A stretch of DNA of 11,112 nucleotides from Clostridia bacterium (GTDB lineage Bacteria > Bacillota > Clostridia > Saccharofermentanales > UBA5734), in NCBI GenBank assembly GCA_009929975.1, contig RZZF01000030.1:1-11112 (forward strand), in the 5' to 3' direction. Each line of letters starts with the position of its first letter. Positions within the stretch are counted from its first letter, which is position 1. The notes below the pieces were generated by a model. The model was not told where the DNA came from, did no database searches, and saw only the letters and a program-made list of their open reading frames with translations. Positions 5,440 to 11,112 of the stretch are shown here, in pieces. Position numbers and translations under genes: made by a program.

Positions 5440-7449
5440 TCAATCTATCTGATTCATCTCGATCGCCTGCCAGGCATCCGGCAGCTCAACGGTCAGGCTG
5501 GCCGATCCATCGCGATCAGACACCGCCAGCGGCTGATCGGTGAAAACCAATCGGGCTTTGATCCGGTCAGCGGCCAGACCTGGCAGATCAATCGTCACCC
5601 GGACCGGGTTCAGATAGCTGAGCGGCCGTTTGCCGATACCGTTGATCAGATGGAGCAGATACGCATCCCGGCAGCGGAAGACCGTCATCTGAATGCCAGG
5701 CTGACGACTGACGTGAACAAGTGGCCGGTTGATCTGGGAGCGGATCAGCTGCTCTGCCAGAACCAGATGGTCGTGCAGTCCGAATTCGTTGATCAGATCT
5801 GACAGACTGAACAGCAGGCTGATCACCTGGCCGCTGCCGGCCTGGTTTCGGGTGATCAGGGGAATTTTGGTCCTGGACGCTGGCAGGCTGGCGCGTTCCG
5901 GCGGAGCGCCGACCGCTTCAAGCGGTGCGAAAGACGGGACCAGGGTTGCCAGGCAATCTGCCCGATCGGCCCGGGCATAGGTGACGGAACCGCGCAGCGG
6001 CAGCAGCTCAACCTCGTTGAAAGCAGACGGTATCAGAGCATGGCCGGTCGGCTCCAGACGCAGGTAGGCGGCTGTCAGTGGTTCACTTTGAACCTGTGAG
6101 GCATGCAGCCCCGAAAGCTCGCGTAATGTATCTGACGTATCTGGCAGACGGCCTTCCGTGATCAGGTGGCCACCTTGCCGGACATAGCCATCGATGGCTT
6201 CAATCAGGTGTGGACTCCAAGTGAAACCGGAAGGGACAATGACCACCTGGCAGGCCTCAAGTTGCCGGTGGCTGACAATTTCCTGCTGCAGCAAGGTGTA
6301 GGGGATATGCGCGTCACTGAGCGCCTGAAGCCAGCCATGGTCCTGCGGCCGCCCGTCCCAGAGCAGCCCGGCTTCCGTATAGGGCGATGCTGTCTCCATC
6401 AGGGATTCTACCTGTTTGGCCTTAGCGTTGACTATCCGGACGCTGTGCAAAATCCGCTGATCAAGAATGGTATCAGGAATTCCGGTGAGCGAATGCCACA
6501 GTGATCCACCGGCGGCAGGAACCTGACTGAGCCAATACTGGTACTCCGCGGGTGGAAGTCCCGTATGGCGCCAGTCCATGCCGGGTGAGGAATGAATGAT
6601 GCCGAAGGGGCGATAATCCGGTTGAGCGGCCTGGCACAACTGCATCCGGACCATGGGGGTCCAGTCGGCAGACAATCGGCTCCTGCCGCGGGACAGAATA
6701 TTCTGCGATTCATCACAGATCAGTTCAGCAACCGGCTGGTCCAGATAGCGGATCTGCTCATCCCAGTAGTAGAGGATAATTGGCAGATCCGGCTTTTCGT
6801 CCTTGACTGCCTTTCGCAGCAGCAGCGCATTATCGCGCATCTGTTCGCTACGCCATGAAGGATCAAAGTCATTAGCGTCATCTGGCATCGGATTTTGATA
6901 GAGCTGTTCATAGCGGGAGCGGCAACGGTCGCACCAGCAATCCGTCGGGAAAGGAGCATTGTAGAACAGACCGTCAAAATCATAGCGGGAAACAGCTTCG
7001 CGCAGAACCTGAGCCCCTCCGGCTTCGTTTCGCCACGGCGACTGCATGCAGGTGTGATAGAGCAGCGACCAGCCGCCGGGCCTTTCAGCTCCGATCAGGC
7101 GCGGGCTTCCGGTCTGGTCACGGGCGACCCAGTCAGGATGCTGCAAATAAGCTTCATCGTGTATTTTGCTGAAGTCGAACCGGGCGATGAAACGGATATT
7201 CTGCGCGTGACAGGCTGCGATGACTTCCGCGACCAGATCGCGGCCGGCTGGCAGGAACTCATTGACATGATGGCCTTCCACCTGGCTGTCATACCAGGCA
7301 TAAATACCACCCAGATTGAAGACGAGCGCGTTGGCTCCCAGTGATTTGATCTGCCCGGCCAGCCGCTGCGGCTCGATCCGCGCGGTGTCGCGGACCTGCA
7401 AATTGGTCTGAATCACACGCGTCGGGTGTTGGTACCATTCAGTTTTCAT
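5440..7449 (-). CDS. GHL6/GH42-like putative glycoside hydrolase, paralog B
   Basis: A 669-residue protein without signal peptide. Residues 1 to about 340 look like a TIM barrel of the hypothetical glycosyl hydrolase 6 (GHL6) type: GGIYAWY (48-53), IARFDFSKIH (88-97), HPDW (104-107), then DFDGLFYN (157-164) and CWCDRC (171-176). Residues about 355-600 resemble the beta-galactosidase trimerisation (GATase-like) domain: VVIVPSGF, then IDGYVRQGGHLITEGRL. The last ~80 residues look like a beta-sandwich. The frame extends to 7557, but ATG 7449 is chosen: GGAGG (complement of 7456-7460) is six bases upstream and MKTEWYQHPTRVIQ matches the paralog's start. This makes an 11-base overlap with the upstream gene, so translation is coupled. 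It shares a CDxxQ-like segment (CDESQ, 245-249) with paralog C. Family by recall; substrate unknown. Confidence 0.8.
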   Translation of the reverse strand: MKTEWYQHPTRVIQTNLQVRDTARIEPQRLAGQIKSLGANALVFNLGGIYAWYDSQVEGHHVNEFLPAGRDLVAEVIAACHAQNIRFIARFDFSKIHDEAYLQHPDWVARDQTGSPRLIGAERPGGWSLLYHTCMQSPWRNEAGGAQVLREAVSRYDFDGLFYNAPFPTDCWCDRCRSRYEQLYQNPMPDDANDFDPSWRSEQMRDNALLLRKAVKDEKPDLPIILYYWDEQIRYLDQPVAELICDESQNILSRGRSRLSADWTPMVRMQLCQAAQPDYRPFGIIHSSPGMDWRHTGLPPAEYQYWLSQVPAAGGSLWHSLTGIPDTILDQRILHSVRIVNAKAKQVESLMETASPYTEAGLLWDGRPQDHGWLQALSDAHIPYTLLQQEIVSHRQLEACQVVIVPSGFTWSPHLIEAIDGYVRQGGHLITEGRLPDTSDTLRELSGLHASQVQSEPLTAAYLRLEPTGHALIPSAFNEVELLPLRGSVTYARADRADCLATLVPSFAPLEAVGAPPERASLPASRTKIPLITRNQAGSGQVISLLFSLSDLINEFGLHDHLVLAEQLIRSQINRPLVHVSRQPGIQMTVFRCRDAYLLHLINGIGKRPLSYLNPVRVTIDLPGLAADRIKARLVFTDQPLAVSDRDGSASLTVELPDAWQAIEMNQID

Positions 7450-9595
7450 GGTCATCCTCCAGCCGCAGATGGACCGCGGCAAATTCATCGAGCTGATCAA
7501 TCCGGATATCAATCTGCTGCTGCTCGCCTTTGCAGACCACAGATCCGCCATGTTCACAGCGCAGCCAGTCTGAGCCGGCCAGTTGTGTTCCTGCGTCCAG
7601 TTGAATCGTGATCTCCAGATCCCGAACGGAAACGAGCTGGCGCATGGGACGGCGGGTCGATCCGGTCATGTTGACAAGCGACAGAATCAGGGAGTCGGAA
7701 TCCGCCGCGTCGCGGGTCAGCGCGACCTGTACGCTTTCCGGCGCGTTCGTTGACACCGACAGCGGTTGTCCGGCGGTCCAGCGAACCGCGTTTTCCAGCG
7801 TCTGGATAAAATCCTCATGTCCGTTCGTGTAACAGCTGCGGTCGGTCTGGTTCGCGAAGTAGATGACCCGGCCCTGGCCATATTCGCGAGCGATGATGGT
7901 CGGGAACTCTGTTTCCAGCTGGTCGGTCCAGGCAAACTCCGGCGGCTGGTTATAAATCTGGGGGATATAGGTGCAGATGACTTCCTGATCACTCTGGCCG
8001 CTGTAGCGGACCAGCAGCGTCCGATCCTCATTCATGATCACGCGGGTATGATCAATGTCCATGTCGGCCAGCACGGGATGGCCGGGCTGGCGAACAAGCT
8101 GGTAACAGTCACTGCCGGTGTCACGCCACATACCGGTCCAGCTGGCGCCGAACAGGTCGGACAGGCCGAAGTCAGGCCGGCGGGCACCCTGCTCGTCGAA
8201 CAGGGAGGTCTGGTAGGTCGCGACCAGGCCGCCGCCGCGCCGCACATAGTCGCGGATGATCGTGATCTGCTCATCACTGAGGTGTGTCGTGTTTGGCATG
8301 ATCAAAGTTTTCAGGGTCATCAGTTTCTCCGGTGTCAGATCCAGATCCGTGATAAAACTATACTGAATATGGCAGTCTGTCAGCATCCGCTCCACACCGC
8401 TGATCATCGTTCCGTACTGATCGAGTTCCTCCCGGTCATGCCCATTGGCGTCCCGGCTGGGTTTGGAGTAGAAAATCGCGGTGTCCGTGACCGGCTGCTG
8501 ATTGCGCAGCAGGTCTTCATGCAGCAGGCTGTATTGATAGGCCGGCTGTTCGATCATTGCGTTGCGGGTGTCCTCGGTCGCCCCGGGGTGCTGCCCGTTG
8601 AACATGCAGTTCCACATACCGCCGCCGACACTCAGAGTCTGCCACAGCCAGATTCGGGTTTCGGTTGAGGGTGCCTTGATATAGCGCCACTTGGTTCCGT
8701 TGTTGCCATAGAGAACGATTGCCTGCTTGGCGGGGTCCAGCGCTTTGAGAAAACGGATGGTTGAGGCTGGCGCGTTGAGATGATCGTATTTACGGCCCGG
8801 GTGCGCGCTGCCGTCCTGAAACGCGGGACTGAGCAGGAAATCGAAATAATCTCTGGCGTTATATAGATCAATGCCGGTCTGGACAGCATTGCCGACATGG
8901 AACATGCCGAAGATCTCGGCGCAATAAGCTTTGTCTTCACCGAAGTTCTTCACCGTTGATCGCATCCGCTGCATGTGGCGGTCGGCATGGCCGGCTTTCC
9001 AGGCACGGTACTCAGCGAAGACCGGTGAGGTATAATCATCGGTTTCAGGGATTTCATGCCCGGTCTCCTGGCGGTACAGGGTACGGCAGGACTGGCAGTA
9101 ACAGGGGCCGATACCGAAGTTGAGACAGTTCTGCCAGATGCCGTCCACAGCATAGCGGCTCATGAACTGCCGCAGATAATCCACCGCGTGACCGTTCGCG
9201 TACTCACCGGTATAACAGGGGCGCCGGATGAATTTCCAGAGTACATGCGGATCGCCCTTGACGTCCTGGGCGAACCAGTCCGGCTGTTGTTCATAGCGTT
9301 CGGGTTCAACCCCGCGGAAATCGAGGCGGGCAATGACTTTGATATCCGCCGCGTGACAGGCATCAATCAGTTCGGCCAGCCAATCCTGCCCGCCGAGAAA
9401 CTGGTTGATGCGCGCCAGATGAGTCTTATTGGGGAAATAGTCGATGACACCGCCGCCATTGACGATCATGCAGTTCGCGCCGATGGTCTGCAGATAGCGG
9501 ACGACCTCGTCCGCGCGATAGTTGCGGATATCCGGTTCACGCAGAACCGACTGTACCATGCGAAGAGGTTTCTGATACCAGTGAAGGCTGTTCAT
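7439..9595 (-). CDS. GHL6/GH42-like putative glycoside hydrolase, paralog A
   Basis: A 718-residue protein without signal peptide, the first gene of a two-gene minus-strand operon. The N-terminal barrel shows NGGGVIDYF (46-54), VIARLDF (87-93), QPDWFAQD (104-111), AVDGIWQN (149-156) and CYCQSC (165-170). The middle (about 370-605) matches the beta-galactosidase trimerisation-like domain, with TLIMPNTTHLS, then VRRGGGLVATYQTSLFDEQG (451-470) and FGLSDLFG, a phrase common in GHL6-type proteins. The C-terminus is a probable beta-sandwich. MNSLHWYQKPLRMVQ parallels the start of paralog B. The ribosome site is modest (AAGGCGG, complement of 9607-9613). A strong TTGACA/TAAAAT promoter lies upstream. 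By family this is a retaining-type glycosidase fold acting on an imported oligosaccharide or glycoside, but neither activity nor substrate can be read from the sequence. Confidence 0.82.
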   Translation of the reverse strand: MNSLHWYQKPLRMVQSVLREPDIRNYRADEVVRYLQTIGANCMIVNGGGVIDYFPNKTHLARINQFLGGQDWLAELIDACHAADIKVIARLDFRGVEPERYEQQPDWFAQDVKGDPHVLWKFIRRPCYTGEYANGHAVDYLRQFMSRYAVDGIWQNCLNFGIGPCYCQSCRTLYRQETGHEIPETDDYTSPVFAEYRAWKAGHADRHMQRMRSTVKNFGEDKAYCAEIFGMFHVGNAVQTGIDLYNARDYFDFLLSPAFQDGSAHPGRKYDHLNAPASTIRFLKALDPAKQAIVLYGNNGTKWRYIKAPSTETRIWLWQTLSVGGGMWNCMFNGQHPGATEDTRNAMIEQPAYQYSLLHEDLLRNQQPVTDTAIFYSKPSRDANGHDREELDQYGTMISGVERMLTDCHIQYSFITDLDLTPEKLMTLKTLIMPNTTHLSDEQITIIRDYVRRGGGLVATYQTSLFDEQGARRPDFGLSDLFGASWTGMWRDTGSDCYQLVRQPGHPVLADMDIDHTRVIMNEDRTLLVRYSGQSDQEVICTYIPQIYNQPPEFAWTDQLETEFPTIIAREYGQGRVIYFANQTDRSCYTNGHEDFIQTLENAVRWTAGQPLSVSTNAPESVQVALTRDAADSDSLILSLVNMTGSTRRPMRQLVSVRDLEITIQLDAGTQLAGSDWLRCEHGGSVVCKGEQQQIDIRIDQLDEFAAVHLRLEDDHEN

Positions 9596-9647
9596 GATGC
9601 TGCCGCCTTTCTTATGTTGAAATGGAATGGATGGTCAAAGTATTCTC

Positions 9648-9677
9648 ATTTTAGGTTAAGCCTGAGATCCCTGTCAA
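9648..9677 (-). promoter_or_regulatory. promoter of the paralog A-B operon
   Basis: On the minus strand a consensus TTGACA (complement of 9672-9677) lies 18 bases from TAAAAT (complement of 9648-9653). The ATG at 9595 is about 45 bases past the expected transcription start. The -35 lies only four bases from the GACAC-GCG-GTGTC palindrome, so both divergent promoters could share one regulator. Confidence 0.7.
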
Positions 9678-9679
9678 AC

Positions 9680-9710
9680 CGGACACGCGGTGTCGGGGGT
9701 CTGTTATAAT
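9680..9710 (+). promoter_or_regulatory. promoter of paralog C
   Basis: A perfect TATAAT is at 9705-9710. The -35 is poor: CGGACA at 9680-9685 with a 19-base spacer is the best match, as expected for a promoter needing an activator or controlled by a regulator bound to the overlapping palindrome. The predicted start of transcription near 9717 leaves a short untranslated leader of about 24 bases. Confidence 0.55.
9682..9694. promoter_or_regulatory. operator-like palindrome between divergent glycosidase promoters
   Basis: GACAC and GTGTC are perfect inverted arms around GCG, and CC/GG pairs flank them after one mismatch (9679-9680 with 9696-9697). The site covers the -35 and spacer of the plus-strand promoter and sits just upstream of the minus-strand -35. 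It is a plausible binding site for a dimeric sugar-responsive regulator not encoded in the window. Confidence 0.45.
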
Positions 9711-9740
9711 AGTGGCATATCGCAACAGGGAGGGACATCA

Positions 9741-11112
9741 ATGGGCGCCTGGTATGAGACAACAAAACGCTGGTGTCAGACCAATCTGACCGAGGATGAT
9801 CTGCAGCGCAGTGATCTTTCGTTCTGGCAGAGGTTCTGGCGGGAACAGGATATTCAGGGCGTTATAATCAACTGCGGCGGGATCGTCAGTTATTTCAACA
9901 GCCAGTCACCGGATCTGTACCGACCGGCCCAACTGGGTGAAACGGATCTGTATGGCCGTTATCACGCGGCCGCCCGTGACATGGGACTGGCCGTGATTGC
10001 CCGGATGGACATCAATAGCATGCACGAAGCGTTCTACAGAAAGCATCCGGACTGGTTCTGCGTGGACCGTGACGCCAATCCGGTGATGACGCAGGGCCGC
10101 TATGTCGCCTGTGTCAGCGGCGGATATTACCGGCAGTTCATTCCCATGATACTGCGGGAAATCATCGAACGCTATCATCCGGACGGATTTGCCGATAACA
10201 GCTGGGCCGGCCTGGGACGCCAGAGCATCTGCTATTGCCGCAGCTGTCAGACCGGTTTTGAGGCGGCGACCGGACTGGAACTCCCCTTGTCCGCCAGCTG
10301 GGATGATGCGGCCTACGCACCATGGATCCGCTGGAATTACCAGCAGCGGGTGGATGTCTGGCAGCTGTTCAACGAAGTGACCCGCGAGGCGGGCGGTGAA
10401 GATTGCCGCTGGTTCGGCATGCTTCATGCCAATCCGTTTCATGCCGGTGACCGGTTTGTCGATCTGCGCCGTCTCCTGCAGCTGACCCCGTTTGTTTTTT
10501 GTGACCATCAATCGCGCGATGAGCTGAACGGTTTCGAGCAGAACAGTATCAATGGTGATCTGCTGCGTCTGGCAGCCGGCGGACAAGTTCCTGTGGCCCA
10601 GAGCATGGCGCATTACTTCCGCGGCATCAGGACCTACCGTCTCAGCGCCGCGGCACCGGGTGAGGTCAGGCTGTGGATGTTGGCTGGATTTGCCGGCGGG
10701 ATACTGCCATGGCTGCATTTCATCAGTGGAAACCAGGAAGACCGGAGGCGCTTTCACCTGACCGGTGACCTGGTTCATTTTCATAAACAACATGAAGACC
10801 GGCTGACCGGAAGGACTCCACTGGCACGAATCGCTGTTCTCTGGAGCCAGGATAATATTGATTTTTACGGACGCGATCAGGTGGTTGAGCGGTGTGAGTA
10901 TCCCTGGCGCGGTATGATCCACGCGCTGTCTGAAAAGGGAGTTCCGGTTCTGCCGCTGCATGCGGATGATCTGGCCGATCATCTGGATCATCTGAAGCTG
11001 TTGATTCTACCCGATCTGGCGGTGCTTTCCGAGTCACAGACCGATTGTCTGCTCGACTGGATGCGGCGTGGCGGCTCTCTTGTACTCAGCCAGCGGACCG
11101 GCCTGCTTGATC
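9741..11112 (+). CDS. GHL6/GH42-like putative glycoside hydrolase, paralog C (3' end outside window)
   Basis: The frame is open from ATG 9741 to the window edge, giving 457 residues. GGGAGGG (9728-9734) lies six bases before the start. It begins MGAWYETTKRWCQTNLTEDD and shows the paralog landmarks: INCGGIVSYF (43-52), VIARMDI (85-91), KHPDWFCVD (101-109), PDGFADN (147-153) and CYCRSC (164-169). CDHQSRDE (254-261) parallels the CDESQ of paralog B. The trimerisation-like domain has begun by about residue 362: IAVLWSQDNIDFYG, LLILPDLAVLS, then DWMRRGGSLVLSQ (439-451), where paralogs A and B have RRGGGLVAT and RQGGHLITE. No signal peptide. By the length of A and B, about 200-260 residues are missing. 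It is divergent from the A-B pair and shares its control region. Substrate is unknown. Confidence 0.8.
   Translation, partial: MGAWYETTKRWCQTNLTEDDLQRSDLSFWQRFWREQDIQGVIINCGGIVSYFNSQSPDLYRPAQLGETDLYGRYHAAARDMGLAVIARMDINSMHEAFYRKHPDWFCVDRDANPVMTQGRYVACVSGGYYRQFIPMILREIIERYHPDGFADNSWAGLGRQSICYCRSCQTGFEAATGLELPLSASWDDAAYAPWIRWNYQQRVDVWQLFNEVTREAGGEDCRWFGMLHANPFHAGDRFVDLRRLLQLTPFVFCDHQSRDELNGFEQNSINGDLLRLAAGGQVPVAQSMAHYFRGIRTYRLSAAAPGEVRLWMLAGFAGGILPWLHFISGNQEDRRRFHLTGDLVHFHKQHEDRLTGRTPLARIAVLWSQDNIDFYGRDQVVERCEYPWRGMIHALSEKGVPVLPLHADDLADHLDHLKLLILPDLAVLSESQTDCLLDWMRRGGSLVLSQRTGLLD

Noticed and set aside
7766..8668. 300-codon open frame on the plus strand inside paralog A
   Set aside because: It is fully antisense to a conserved glycosidase-like gene and has no ribosome site or recognisable motif.
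9711..9728. Possible catabolite-repression (cre) site near the start of paralog C
   Set aside because: The spacing between the TG and the central CG does not fit the cre consensus.
9906..10991. 361-codon open frame on the minus strand opposite paralog C
   Set aside because: The plus-strand frame has a good ribosome site, a TATAAT promoter and clear paralog motifs. The antisense frame shows none of these.

Overview
The window looks like a chromosomal segment of a moderately GC-rich bacterium, most likely Gram-positive (Bacillota). The grounds are AGGAGG-type ribosome binding sites, TTGACA/TATAAT-type promoters, U-tailed intrinsic terminators and an ABC-F ribosome-protection ATPase behind a structured leader. 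No rRNA, tRNA, transposase, phage or CRISPR signature is visible. The taxonomic guess is an inference from style, not from a marker gene.

Left part (1-2484): the 3' end of an unrecognised gene is followed 42 bases later, on the same strand, by a zinc-dependent alcohol/polyol dehydrogenase that resembles erythritol/threitol dehydrogenases. A hairpin that can terminate in both directions separates this pair from a convergent aldo/keto reductase on the minus strand.

Middle (2485-5325): a gene-free stretch of about 430 bases holds divergent promoters for the aldo/keto reductase and for an ABC-F protein. The ABC-F promoter is strong (TTGCAT, 18 bases, TGC-TAAAAT) and is followed by a leader of about 280 bases. 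The leader contains a five-codon ORF, MKKIR, ending in K-I-R, the Lys/Arg-X-Lys/Arg pattern known to stall macrolide-bound ribosomes. It also contains a terminator-like hairpin that ends in seven T directly before the ABC-F start codon and buries its Shine-Dalgarno, plus a perfect 9-base complementarity that could form a competing structure. Together these suggest an antibiotic-sensing attenuator controlling ribosome protection, which is the most interesting element here. A xylose-isomerase-like TIM-barrel sugar epimerase/isomerase follows with its own promoter and ends in a strong bidirectional terminator.

Right part (5440-11112): three paralogous, apparently cytoplasmic proteins have the layout of GHL6/GH42-like glycoside hydrolases (TIM barrel, then a beta-galactosidase-trimerisation-like domain). 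Two are translationally coupled on the minus strand. The third is divergent on the plus strand and cut by the window edge. They share a short control region with two promoters and a perfect GACAC-GCG-GTGTC palindrome. All three keep a CxCxxC motif just after the barrel's DG...N motif.

The dehydrogenase, aldo/keto reductase, sugar isomerase and the three hydrolases together suggest intracellular breakdown of imported glycosides and conversion of the released sugars or polyols. No transporter or transcription factor is in the window, so the substrate cannot be named.
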